From positions 75,375,001-75,439,000 of the forward strand of contig CM060895.1 in assembly GCA_030762935.1 (NCBI GenBank): a DNA stretch of 64,000 nucleotides, in the 5' to 3' direction. Shown one piece after another: positions 10,952-21,775 of the stretch; position 1 is the first letter of the stretch; every line of letters starts with the position of its first letter. This stretch comes from Hymenopus coronatus (taxonomy: Eukaryota; Arthropoda; Insecta; Mantodea; Hymenopodidae). The notes beneath the pieces were generated by a model. That model was not told the DNA's origin. It did no database searches and saw only the letters and a program-made list of their open reading frames with translations. A program made the position numbers and the translations under genes.

Positions 10952-11510
10952 ACTTTCCCTACACACACTATGGACATAGTGTATAGTGAAGGACTGCATT
11001 CCACCCAAAAATTCGATACCGAGATTTCACCGGAAACACATGATCTGAGGATCCCTGAGTAAAAAGAAACATTTTTAGAGAAAGAGCAGTATGTGTGTAT
11101 AAATGGGTCTGTGGACAGCATAGCTCAAAAACGAAAAGACTGTTAAATACCAAATAAAATTTAAAACAATTTAGATTTCGTTAAAAATAAAAATTTATCA
11201 CTTACGTCGTTGTTTTTATTTGAGTTAACCATTTCGAGATATTCATTATTATTGGAATATGGAATTTGTCATTCCTTTTTTCTTTTGTTTTACTACTGGC
11301 CATGCAAGGAGGTACGAATTTCAATTACATACCAACACCTTTTAAAACATTTGATTATCGCCTTAGTGCATTCCCTTATTCCCTTCTTCTTATAAGGAAC
11401 TAAGTAATAAGACCATTTCTTCATGAAATAAAAGAATAAGCTTTTGTACGAATAGTTGCTACACGATGGATAGAGAAAATCAAGTAATGGAACACATCCA
11501 CTTATTTTTA
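10952..11510 (+). repeat. Rep-A copy with internal deletion
   Basis: Hairpin end 'ACTTTCCCTACACACACTAT' is intact. The sequence jumps from 'GTTAAATACCAAATAAAATT' to 'GATTTCGTTAAAA', removing about 350 bases of the centre including the Lys-poor 'AAACTACCCTTTACATGG' region. Ends 'GGAACACATCC'. Confidence 0.85.
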
Positions 11511-11519
11511 TTTTTTATT

Positions 11520-11790
11520 CTATCGTAAATAGCTCTAAAGATGTGATTAAGGTACATGCCATAATTTTAATATAGGATAATTGAACAACTTAAATTTTCT
11601 AGGATAACCCCTCAAGCCCATTTCATCCCAAAAGAATTTTGTAAAACGGTTAGAGGTATAGTGTATCTCTACAATTAATGCACAAAAAAGTATCTCTTTA
11701 AAATATCCAATTTATTTCAAATACATTTCTTATTGCGTTACCTATTTTGAAAATATTCGTAACAATTCGTTTGAAGTTTTCAATAATAAA
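11520..11790 (+). repeat. Rep-A fragment, strongly diverged
   Basis: Central portion only: 'AAATAGCTCTAAAGATGTGAT' block through 'TTTTGAAAATATTCGTAAC'. Follows directly after another copy, in the same orientation. Confidence 0.65.
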
Positions 11791-12000
11791 CGATATTATA
11801 ACAAGTAGAGATTGTAGAGCATAAATTTTCGTTGCTCTTTTAATTGGTTTAAAACTAAATATTATATTATATTATGTTGGCAAGTTATTTTATTATGTTT
11901 CTGAGGACTATTAACCGATTCCATTATTTAAATTAAGCAGGGAATGTTAATATTTGTTAGAAAAGTTTATAATTTTTTTGAAATGATAAGCATCTACTAG

Positions 12001-12940
12001 TTACTCTCGCTAGCCCGGAATGTACAATGTGCATAATGATAGAAAAGTATTGTATTCCACCCAAAAATTCGATGTCGAATTTTCTCCGGAAATATATGTG
12101 TTAGGATCACCTGAATTAAATAAAAAGCATTTTCAGAAACATATCAATGTATGTGTGTGTGTGTGTGTCTGTGTGTGTGGCGGGGTAGGGGTGTCTCTAG
12201 ACAGCATAGCTCAAAAACGAAAAAAAAACGGTTAAATACCAAACTTGGTATTTAAGTTTGGTCTCTACCGAAGATGCGACACGAACATTTTCAAGAAAAT
12301 TCACCCACCCCTAACTAACCATTATATGGAAAAATTTTCGAATATTTTGTTTTTCTTAAAAATGGCTTTAACAATTTTGAATAAAATTCCACATATTAAA
12401 GCCATTTCTATCACAAATAAAATGTATATCTTGAATTTTCTGGCAATAGCTTCTAAAGACCTGTTTATTCTGGATACATTTTTCTTAATTTGGCTTAACT
12501 AGTAAACCGTAAGAGATAGACAAAAACTTACAATACAAAAAATGTAGATCTTGTTAAAATACGTACACAAGTTGTCATACACATTTTCTTCGTGGAGCTT
12601 AACGTTTACGAGGTATTCCTTGTTATTATTTTCAATTGTGAAGTACTTACACTTTTCTCAGAAGGGAAGTGTCCGTTTTTATCTTGTTCTACTCCTGGCC
12701 AAGCAAAGAACCGATTTGCAATAACAATCGCATAACGACAGCCTTTTAAACCATTTGACTATCACGTTAGCATAGTGCATTCCCTTAGTTCCATTCCACT
12801 TATAAGGAACTAAGTAATAACATTCTGCTAATGTTTATCTGGATTATCATGGTGTTGAAAGAAGAATCATTTGTTGTGAGAAGTTTGTTTATAGTGTAGC
12901 TAGAGAAAGTCATGAAACACATCGGCTTTTTTTTTTTTCC
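12001..12940 (+). repeat. Rep-A copy, full-length, type-2 hairpin
   Basis: Starts with the alternative hairpin core GTACAATGTGCAT (subfamily 2). The GT tract at 12150-12178 is long. The internal palindrome AAATACCAAACTTGGTATTT is perfect (12234-12253). Ends 'ACATCGGCTTTTTT'. Confidence 0.92.
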
Positions 12941-13119
12941 TGTGGCCCTGCAAAAGTCTAGAATTTTAAGATTATATATAGTGATCCATTCTAAATGTTT
13001 TATTTTTTTATTTTCATAAATTTGAGTAACATTTTAGTTTAGTATATTCTTGTTCTACCTAAAACAAAATGTGTAGTTAAAGCTTATCTCAATAACAAGA
13101 AAATGGGAGAGCAAAACTC

Positions 13120-13247
13120 AATAATAATTCGATATAGAGATTGCAACGCGATGAAGCTAAATAGAACATTTTCTAGAAATAAAATACAAAAGTCGATAAA
13201 ATACCAAGCTTGGTATTTAAATTCAGCACCTTCCAAGAATGCGACTG
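13120..13247 (+). repeat. Rep-A fragment
   Basis: Only the segment around the internal palindrome (AAATACCAAGCTTGGTATTT variant, 13198-13217) and 'TTCCAAGAATGCGAC' is recognisable. Confidence 0.7.
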
Positions 13248-13289
13248 CATCTGATTGGACAATGAATTAAAAATGGGATATAAATGCAG

Positions 13290-13982
13290 AAAAAAAAACT
13301 GTTGTGTTCCTTTCACATGAATTTCACTACTCTTTCTGCAAACAAACTATTCTTCCAAAAATGTTTGAGAGAAGTTACGTCGTTTAAGCTTGAAACAAAC
13401 AACAAGCAATATCTTGGAAACGGCCAACTCTACAACAAAAATGTATTTGACATAAATTGTACGTTTTAACGAGATCTACATTTTTCGTTTAGTAAGTAGA
13501 TAAGTTTTTGTATATTTCTTACGGTTTACTAGTTATGTAAAATTTAGCAAAATTCATCCAGAACGAACAGATCTTCAGAATCTATTCCTATATAATTCAA
13601 GATATACGTTTTAATTGTATGTAAATATCTACAATATACGTTTTTTTTAATCAAAATCTTTAGAGCCATTTTTGAGAAAAACAAAATGTTCAAAAAATGT
13701 TCCATGTAAAGGGTAGTTTTGGGTGGGGGGGGATTATCTTGAAAATATTTTTATGACCCTTTGGACTATACTGAACTTAAATACCAAGTTTGGTGTTTAA
13801 CGGTTTTTTTAGTTTTTGAGCTTTGCTGTTCATAGATACACAGCGACCTTATACTAAAAATGCTTTTATGTTTTCTCAGGGGACCTCAAAACATATTTCC
13901 GGTGTAATCTCGGTTATCGAATTTTTGTGTGGAATACAATACCTTCTCTATACACTATTTATATGGTGCGTGTAGAGAAAGT
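13290..13982 (-). repeat. Rep-A copy, minus orientation
   Basis: Runs from 'TGTGTTCCTTTCACATGAATTT' block (first 16 bases diverged) to the terminal hairpin and GTGTAGAGAAAGT at 13982. About 150 bases after the first end are deleted. Confidence 0.88.
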
Positions 13983-14039
13983 AAAAGCAAAAAAAGGTAC
14001 ACGAATGTACCTTACCCAAAAACTAGTATTTACGCTTTT

Positions 14040-14452
14040 TCAACAATTTTGAGTAAACTATCACATGTTTAACACTAAGATATGTTTATTACAATTAATA
14101 CACCTCTTGAGTTTTCTGGAAACGGCCTCTCAAGTCCTGAATGACTTTTGCATAACTAATAAACCTTACGAATAGACAAGTCTTAGTATACAAACAAATG
14201 CAGATCACGTTGAGCATACAGTTTATGTCAAATACTTTTTTTATCTTAGCTATTTCCGAGTTATATTCCTTATTGAAAGATTTGACCATCGCTGAACCGT
14301 AGTGTGTTCCCCGTTTCTTATGATATCTAAAAGAATAAGTTTAATAAAAGCATGTTTTCGTGTTTATCTCTATTAACGTGAAGTAAACAGAAGAGTAAGA
14401 TTTTTATAGCTCTTTTGTTGACGAATCGATAGGGTTTGTCATGTGAATGTGA
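14040..14452 (+). repeat. Rep-A partial copy in inverted arrangement
   Basis: Second half of the unit, from 'CAATTTTGAGTAAACTATC' to 'GTCATGTGAATGTGAAAC'. Lies tail-to-tail with the minus copy ending at 13982. Confidence 0.8.
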
Positions 14453-16109
14453 AACTAAAAGTTGAAACATAAAAAAGTCTGTTAAAGCGTCACTTTGCCC
14501 TTGTCAGAAACGTTCTAATTGACGGATGGGTTTCCTATTCTTCTGACCCCTTCGATTGATAACCGTAATTACAAAAACAAACAAAAGACGACTACAGCCT
14601 GCATCTGAGGGCCGATGATTCTACGATAACATGATCAGATAATGACGGTGTTTTATACTTCAGGCGGAAGGGTCTGATAGGTATAAAAATGATGTGTGCT
14701 TAACTTTCACCTCCATCTGCCCTTTTGGGTACATGGTGCCTATCGATAAGGTGGTGATAGAGCGATTAGCATATCTCACGCTCTGGCAAAGCGGTGCTAA
14801 GAGGATACACGTGGAAGGGATGTGGTCAATACCAGAGCTGATGGAAATGTGGGAAGCGGCTAGACGAGTTACCATGGTAACGTGAGAGAGTCAGTTGCAA
14901 GGGGTAACATGAGTGGCACTGCTCAGCTGCCCAATTACTTCTTTACATTATTTTGCTGTCCTCCGTCACGTGAACAATTTTCGCTCAACTCAGTGAGAAA
15001 CTATACGATCAGCAATATCGTATATTCCAGGGGTTTTCCTGATGCACTGATACAGTTGAAACTCATCAAAAGACCTAGACGACCGTTATAATTCCGCTAT
15101 TCGCGCCAGAAATGTAAAACGACTAGAACATTTATTCCGACAACTTAAACGGCGAATAAAATATTCTATTAGGTATGATGATAATACTGATAGTCATAGC
15201 AAAATAAATGGGTGTGAATGTAATAATTAACTCCTAACTGAGCGAAAAAATAAATAACATTTATACGATAAAATATTTATACGCTCTCTGGAAGCAGCTC
15301 AATTTTCTCTATTATCAGAATGGTCGTCCGAGCTGTTTGTGCTGTTGCTTTCCACGGCGGCTTGTCATTAACCGTGTCATTTAAACTATCCATCTTCCAA
15401 AACAAAGTTTCTTCTTTCGTTACGTGTAGTATTTTATCAACTGTTGGTGGCATGTTTTAAAAAGAAATTGTGCACAATTACACAAATTGTATTCACAAAA
15501 CCTTGCATCGCATATTTCTCACACTTTCTTTTTTTTCCCCGAGTGTAATCACTTTTTCTGTTAAAGTTTTTCTTTGTTAGCGCTATTTATATGTGTAGCC
15601 GAAACACCGGTGAACTTATATGTTAGTTTCATAGGAAGTATTGGATATTTTTTACAAAACTTACAATAAATATTCAACACTATAGTTTTTTTCGCCACTA
15701 GTCAAGTTTACCAGCCTTCTGCTTTATGTAACTCGACGAAGGTGCAAAAGAAAACTCACGTCGACCGTCCTCCATGATTCTAAATAGCAACAATCATTGA
15801 CCGTTACTGCTAAAACAATATTGCGGAAATCAGGGACTCACAGGAATATCATGTTGGGACATATAGCTATGTTTAATGGTACAAATCAATTTAACTCTTA
15901 GCTATTTGTATACAATATTATACAATTTAAGAATAAATCCATTCCGTAATTTATATTGTTAGCATGGGATTACATTTTTGCGCCCACTAATACTGTGTTG
16001 TACCGCGGTGCATTGGCACGTGGATCCGTTTTGGCGCGGATGAACCGAAGCAGCGAAAATCTCAACATTTACCTATTTATTGATTTGATAGAGCCAAACT
16101 GAAAAATCA
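14453..16109. other. Non-repeat stretch; open frames without recognisable product
   Basis: About 1.6 kb free of Rep-A. The part at 14650-15090 is richer in GC and stays open for 60-70 codons on both strands (plus 14694-14885 and 14882-15091, minus 14660-14875). No motif was recognised and no splice pattern is convincing. 15100-16000 shows nothing further. Confidence 0.4.
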
Positions 16110-16184
16110 AAATCCTGAGCCGGATTTGAACCAAGGATCTCCTGGTCTCTAGCCGGTTGCTTTACCACTGAGCTATCATGTCAA
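16110..16184 (-). repeat. tRNA-derived sequence (SINE head or tRNA pseudogene)
   Basis: Minus strand reads A-box-like 'TAGCTCAGTGGTAAAGC' and B-box 'GGTTCAAATCC' (16122-16132) at tRNA-like spacing, with a possible anticodon arm between. The acceptor stem does not pair cleanly and the upstream T-run terminator is absent, so I do not call an active tRNA gene. Confidence 0.6.
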
Positions 16185-16764
16185 TATGCTGGCATGGCAT
16201 TAAATTTCTCAACTGACTCGCATGTTTCCCGGTAATCCAAAAGGTGATCTCAAATTATTTTGAGATAACATACACCAATGACGACGCACAGTTACCAGAA
16301 CAGACAGGAACTGGCCAACTATCGACAATGATCTAATAACAAAACACACCAAGTCATTCTATAGATTCGTGAACTCGATAGAATTTGACAAATTAAAATA
16401 ATAAACACAAATGTTCAACAAAATGGGAACAAAACATAAAAGAAATCTGAAATCAAAGACTATATACCACAAAAGTTAGAACCTTCTTATGCAAATTTAA
16501 CATCTTTGGAATTTGTAAACAAATAGTCGTTATCCTTTAGAAATTACATTTAACAGAAGGAACAATTTTCCACACCCATACTAGTAGCATTACATATTTA
16601 AAAGATACACACTTGTTTCAATAGAGACATAAAAAAAAAACCAAAACATGTAATATTACCTTGTAATGGAGCATGTTAAAAAAACAAAAACAATGGTGAC
16701 TTACAAAGTCTTAAGTACTTTAAGCTCCGGGCTTCATAGTTTAGCCAACTATTAGGTCATTTGA
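16185..16764. other. Unassigned AT-rich DNA
   Basis: No recognisable feature beyond short A-runs. Confidence 0.45.
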
Positions 16765-17165
16765 TGTTGAGACTTCACCGGAGATAAATGTTTTGAGGTC
16801 CCCTGAGTCTAAAAAAATCAGAACAAATCCTTTAAATACCAAACTAGGTATTTAAGTTTAGTATTTCTCAATGATGCGGCACAAACATTTTTCAAGAAAA
16901 TCCCCCTATGCCTGTCCCTCACTTTGAAACATTTTCGAAAATTTTGATTTTCTCAAAAATGGCTCCGATGATTTTAATGAAAATATCGTATATTACAGAT
17001 ATTTACATCACAATTAATATCTGTGTATATCTTGAATATTCTAGGCCTCTGAAAACCTCTTTATTCTGCATGCATTTTCCTGAATTTTGTAACTGGTAAA
17101 CCGTAAGAGTTAGAAACTTATCACGCAAAATATATTGATCTCGTTAAAACACATAAATTATGTCA

Positions 17166-17205
<40 letters not shown>

Positions 17206-17500
17206 TAAAACTGGCGTTTCTGAGATATTACTTGTTATTGGTTTCATCTTTAAAACACATACTTTTCTCAAGCGAGACCGAATCTCGCATAATGACGAGC
17301 TTTTACAAGATTTGACTGTCACTTTAGTCTAATGTATTCCCTGATTTCCCTTCTACTTAAAAGGAAACAAGTGATAAGACCAATTATCCTAATATTTATC
17401 ACGATTAGCAAGATGTAGATAAAATAATAATTTTTTGTAATAATATTTGTATTTGAAACAGCTAAGAAGAAAGTTATGTGAATGGAACACATCAGATTTT
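16765..17500 (+). repeat. Rep-A copy, first of a tandem pair
   Basis: Hairpin end missing: starts at 'TTGATGTTGAGACTTCACCGG'-type block (truncated there). Has a 33-base T-run at 17172-17204 in the 'CATATRCATTTTTTTCGT' position. Ends 'ACATCAGATTTT' directly against the next unit. Confidence 0.9.
17172..17204. repeat. Poly-T tract inside Rep-A
   Basis: 33 consecutive T residues replacing the usual 6-8 T run of the family. Confidence 0.97.
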
Positions 17501-17501
17501 T

Positions 17502-18396
17502 ACTTTCTCTTGCCCCGTATGTACAATGTACATAGGGATAAAGAAGTATTGAATTCCACCCAAAAATTCGATGTCTAGAGTTCACCGGAAATACATGTTT
17601 TAGGACCCCCTGAATCCAAAAAAAGCATTTCCAGAAAAAGTTCCGTGTGTGTGTGTGTGTGTGTGTCCGTGAACACGATAACTCAAAAACGAAAGTAGCT
17701 AAAATACCAAACTTGGTATTTAAGTTCAGTATCTTCCAGGGATGCGACACACAGATTTTGAGAAAAATCCCCCCACCCCAAACTACCCTTTACATGGAAC
17801 TTTTTACGAACATTTTGATTTTCTTAAAAATGGCTAACGATTTTGATTAAAATATCGTATAATAAAGATATTTACCTGACAAATAAAATTTATATCTTGA
17901 ATTTTCTGGGAAAGGCTTCTAAAGACCTGTTTATTCGGGATGAATTTTGCTTAATTTGGCACAACTAATAAACCGTAAGAGATAGACAAAAACTTACTAT
18001 ACAAAAAATGTAGGCCTTCTTAAAATACACAACCTACGTCATATACATTTTTTTCGTGGAGCTTACCGTTTTCGAGGTACTCAATGTTATTAGTTTCAGT
18101 TGTGAAGTACTTATACTTTTCTCAGACGGGAGTGTCCGTTTTTCTTTTGTTCTACTCCTGGCCAAGAAAAGAAGCGATTTGTAATGACAATAGTATAACG
18201 ACAGCTTTTAAAACATTTGACTATCGATTTAGCCTAGTGTATTCCCTTATTTTCTTCCTACTTATAAGGAACTAAGTACTAAGAACATTGTGCTGAATAC
18301 CTCGATTAACAAGGTGCAGAAAGAAGAATAATCTTATGTAAGAAGTTTGTAGAACGGCCAGAGAAAGTCATGCGAGTGTAACCATAAGATTTTTTA
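17502..18396 (+). repeat. Rep-A copy, full-length, second of a tandem pair
   Basis: Begins one base after the preceding copy's terminal T-run. Type-2 hairpin (GTACAATGTACAT). (GT)10 tract at 17646-17666. Ends 'ACCATAAGATTTTTT'. One of the best units for deriving a consensus. Confidence 0.93.
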
Positions 18397-18465
18397 CTCT
18401 GGGGCTCAAAACATGCATTTCCTGTGAAATTTCACTGCGAATTTTTGAGTGAAATACAGTAGTTC
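18397..18465 (-). repeat. Rep-A end fragment, inverted at junction
   Basis: 'GGGGCTCAAAACATGCATTTCC' through 'TTTTTGAGTGAAATACAGTA' is the hairpin-proximal block in reverse, directly abutting the plus copy before it. The hairpin itself is lost. Confidence 0.75.
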
Positions 18466-19102
18466 CGGTAATGAAAAAGAGTATAAATACACTACTGTTT
18501 ATTTAATGATACACACATCACAAGTTTGTGCCGAGGTTATTAGCTATGCTATAAATTCCATCAAGTATAAAGGAACTCGCCCATATTCTGTTTGTTTCGC
18601 AGAATTCCCGAGCAGTGTGTATACGTTTCTCTTCTCTGTAGATAACAAAGCACGACATCCAGAGCCCTCTATTTCTGGTTCGTTACCCCAGAAAGTACCA
18701 AGAGCTGAGAGAGCGAAGAAAATGCGAATACAGCATGAAAGAGCTTCAAGAACCATTATGCTGATTACGCTGCTGACCAACGAATGCACGTGCGTCGTTT
18801 TTTTTTTTTTATCAAAAAAAGTTCACCATTTTTCGTGTTCAGAGGCTTGCCGTTCTCACGCATGTCAAAAGGCACGCAAATGCAGTACAACTGCTGCGTA
18901 CCATACATTGTTGTGCATGGTATATGTCACTTTTCATTAGTTTTTGTACCTTCGATCTCGCTTGAAAACGAAAAACTTTTTCATAAAAACTTTAGTGCTT
19001 GTAAACAGATTTGCAAAAGCAGAGAGCCTCTGTCAGCTGAAGTAAAGTCTCGAGATGATCTTTCTATCCTATTTACTACTATTTAAATCAACTATGGCTT
19101 AT
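18466..19102. other. Repeat-free island with a 163-codon frame
   Basis: The plus frame 18449-18940 is the longest open frame outside the LINE. It starts inside a Rep-A remnant, crosses a T-run giving Phe repeats, and shows no domain I recognise. A shorter overlapping frame is open on the minus strand (18544-18789). Coding status is unproven. Confidence 0.35.
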
Positions 19103-19132
19103 TACTTTCTACACCCAGTTAATTCTACCCAA

Positions 19133-19378
19133 GCCCGCCTGTATAGTGTGGTGGTAGCGTGTCTGCCTCATAGTCAACAGGTCGTGAGTTCGAATCTCGC
19201 TTAGGGTGATTTACCCGGATAAGGTTTTTTTCGGGGTTTTCCCTTATCCTGAGAAGACGAATGTCGAGTAATATTACGCTTCATGGACCCCGAGATCATT
19301 TGAACATCATTTCACCAATTTCATCCATCGTCCGATATGACCAAGCAGGTTAAAAGACGTTAAGCAAAAAAAAAAAAA
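19133..19378 (+). mobile_element. tRNA-derived SINE, family S1, complete
   Basis: About 245 bp. It has a tRNA-like head with 'TAGTGTGGTGGTAGCGTG' (A-box region) and 'GTGAGTTCGAATCTC' (B-box region), a body with 'CCCTTATCCTGAGAAGACG', and a poly-A tail of about 13 bases. It is flanked by perfect 12-bp direct repeats AATTCTACCCAA (19121-19132 and 19379-19390), the hallmark of LINE-mediated retroposition. The target was the TTCCACCC block of a Rep-A copy. A second copy is at 41650-41875 on the minus strand. Confidence 0.92.
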
Positions 19379-19548
19379 AATTCTACCCAACAATTCAACA
19401 CCGAGATTTCACCGGAAGCACATCTTTAGGACCTCTTGAACAAATAAAAAGATAGTCATTTTTAGAAAAGTTACGTATATATTTTTGTTCTTAGTTGTGT
19501 TGGCATTATAACTCAAAAGTTATAGTATTGAAGTTTAGTGTCTTCCAA

Positions 19549-19717
19549 TAGGATAGTTTTAACACCCGCTTTTACTATTTATGGCACCGCAGGCGATGAT
19601 ACTGGTGATGCATGGAATGAAGATGGAGCACCGGTAGAATGCGAAGGTGGGAGAACCCGGAGAAAACTCCCCCCTGCGTCGCTTTGGCCATCACAAATCC
19701 CACATGCGGTCGCTTGA
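19549..19717 (+). mobile_element. Short element S5, single arm, with 12-bp target duplication
   Basis: Contains 'AACACCCGCTTTTACTA', 'GGAGCACCGGT', a GGAGAAAAC motif and 'CCCACATGCGGTCGCTTG', matching the first half of the palindromic element at 39733-40067. It is flanked by AGTGTCTTCCAA at 19537-19548 and 19718-19729. The duplication is precise although this copy lacks the second inverted arm, so it inserted in this form or was duplicated from a truncated RNA. Confidence 0.85.
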
Positions 19718-20589
19718 AGTGTCTTCCAAGGATGCGACATGTAGATATTCATAGAAATCCAGCCTCCTGAAACGACCCTTTATACAGATTTTCCGAAATT
19801 TTCACTGATCTCAAAAAGCCTTAATGATTTTGATTAAAATACCACTCAGTAAAGATATAAACATGACAAATAAAATGTATATCCTGAATTTATTGGGAAT
19901 AGTCTCTGAAAGCTGTTTCATTCTGAATGACTTTAGCATAACTGGTAAACTATAAGAGACAAACTTGCTACACAAAAAATATAAAACACACAACTACTAT
20001 GTCACATGCATGTTTTTGTGGAGCTAAACTCTCCCGAGATATTGCTAGTTATTGGTTTTAAAATTTAAAATACTCAAATGAATGTAGTTGTTCACTTTTT
20101 TCATTATCATCATACAAAGAAAAGAGAATTACATCACATAGCGACAGGCATTTAAAATATTTGACTATCACTTTAGCTAGATGTAATCCTTATTTCCTTT
20201 CAACTTATTACTAAATAATACACCATTTCTACTAATGTATATCTCAATTAGCATGAAATAGAGAGAAGAACAAGCTTTTGTTGTAACAATAATTTGCTGC
20301 GGAATAGTTTGAGAGAGTCATTTGAATGGAACAAAGTTTTTCCATCTATTTTTTAACAGAAATAAAAATGTGCATATGCATAGCTATTAAAATTACAAGG
20401 GGCACATCGATATCAAATGTTTTAACATAGGATGCTATGTGCTGGCCTTAAAATGGCATACTGATTACATACAATCGTGAGAAACAAGTGAAAATTGATA
20501 GAAGAATATTGAAGAATTACAAAGCATTACACAATTTGAACCATTAATAACGGAAATGACCTAAGACACATAAAAGGTATTTCAAATCA

Positions 20590-20820
20590 ATTCCATTTTC
20601 CATTTAGATCTGCATCTTTTGTTTAGTACGTTTCCAACCATCGTTCGAAGTTTATCAGTCGTACAAAATATACAAAATTCTCTCCGAATGATGTAAACTT
20701 TATAGGCTAAAATTCAAGGTGTACATACATTTATTTTTAATGTAAAATATTTAAAATATGGTATTTTAATAAAAATTATTAATCATTTTTGAGAAAATAA
20801 AATTCGAAAATATTCCATGC
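20590..20820 (-). repeat. Rep-A fragment, minus
   Basis: From 'TAGATCTGCATCTTTTGTT' to 'AAAATATTCCATG', where a mariner relic takes over. The hairpin half is missing. Confidence 0.75.
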
Positions 20821-20996
20821 TGGATATTTGGGAATGAACCCTCGTGGACACGATTTTCGTTGGCAGAAATCGTTAATGCGTACAAAAACCACGTTTTGGA
20901 GGTGTCTGATGCAGATTGGAAAAACGCTATGACAAATGGTTGGAACTCATGCAAAAGTGTATTGATCATAATGGTGAATATTTCGAGAAACAATAA
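20821..20996 (+). pseudogene. mariner-like transposase C-terminal relic
   Basis: The plus frame from 20935 reads 'RYDKWLELMQKCIDHNGEYFEKQ' in two parts: 'RYDKWLEL' and 'CIDHNGEYFEKQ' followed by a TAA stop at 20994-20996. This matches the typical C-terminus of mariner-family transposases ('..KW.KCID..GEYFEKQ'). Upstream is a frame-shifted 'HDFRWQKS'-like piece. It abuts a truncated Rep-A fragment, and everything N-terminal is gone. Confidence 0.75.
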
Positions 20997-21189
20997 ATCA
21001 ATCTTCGGTAATAAATTACTTTTTTTATTGGACTAAATATTGCTCCTCATAACACATCAGTACAGCTATTGGCATTACTACTATTAATGGTATAAATATA
21101 AACAAATACTAATTCTTAAGCCTCCCAGCAAAGTCAAAAAGTCTGATTGGAAATAACTGCAAGAAAATGTGTATTTCTACAGAATAATT

Positions 21190-21461
21190 TCATTGATTCT
21201 TAGTGTGCATTGACCACAGCATTATTCTTTGGTCCTCAATGCCCCACTTAAAAGGAATATTCTCCAAAGCATTTTCAATATCACAAGTCAGTCGGCGAAT
21301 TCTGTCTAGAGCATCTCGTTATTGATCATTTTTGCCAAAGGCACTTGAGAATATCCTTGCTTTTGAATCCGGGCAGGCGTATAATTGAATTCTTTTTTAA
21401 AGTTCCAGTTGGCCCTGGTGGCTTCCTCTATTAGTGCACTCAAGAGATCTTCAAAAGTCTG
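21190..21461 (-). pseudogene. Unidentified coding remnant
   Basis: The minus strand reads without stops from 'QTFEDLLSALIEEATRANW' near 21461 through 'NYTPARIQKQGYSQVPLAKM' to 'NNEML' and a TAG at 21306-21308. A frame shift there opens 'DRIRRLTCDIENALENIPF' and 'WGIEDQRIMLWSMHTKNQ', ending at a stop at 21190. Amino-acid composition is ordinary and protein-like, unlike the F/I/K-rich chance frames in this window. A CCCCTTAG just upstream could be an acceptor site. I do not recognise the family. With one frameshift it is either a pseudogene or transposon remnant, or two exons with an unseen junction. Confidence 0.45.
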
Positions 21462-21609
21462 CTAAGGGGCCGTCCAAGAATAGCATTTCCAAAGAATGAA
21501 AAGATTCTCTCTACATCAAAAGGTTATGAACCCTCCATGGTTCGTGAAAAGAACAACATTACTATTGTGGTGTTCATTTGAAACAACAATAGAAATAATC
21601 AATAAAAAT

Positions 21610-21775
21610 CTGATGTAATCCATTTACATGACTTTCTCTTCAGCAAATGGGCTATTTTTGGAAATAATATTTTGCATCTACAACTAATTAACATAAACAT
21701 TAACAGGCATTGCCAATATAAAGTATTTTAATTAAAATTGTTACATCCGTTTTTGAGAAAATAAATGTGTATAAA
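21610..21775 (-). repeat. Rep-A fragments, minus, with internal gap
   Basis: 'AAAAATCTGATGTAATCCATTT' block of the far end (interrupted) then 'TATTTTAATTAAAATTGTTA' of the centre. Several hundred bases between them are deleted. Confidence 0.65.

Larger units (their letters stand above)
19103..20340 (+). repeat. Rep-A copy carrying two nested insertions
   Basis: The unit is split by a SINE (19133-19378) and by a second short element (19549-19717). Joining the flanks around each duplication restores the normal block order. Its hairpin is mostly lost ('ACTTTCTACACCC' remains). Ends 'GAATGGAACAAAG'. Confidence 0.9.

Noticed and set aside
16110..16184. Functional tRNA gene on the minus strand
   Set aside because: A- and B-box-like strings are present, but the acceptor stem does not pair convincingly and there is no T-run terminator; better explained as a SINE head or tRNA pseudogene.
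17319..17750. 143-codon minus frame and the many 60-150 codon frames lying across Rep-A copies on both strands
   Set aside because: They recur because Rep-A recurs; they contain His-Thr or Cys-Val runs from the GT tract and are interrupted in different places in each copy. No conserved protein.
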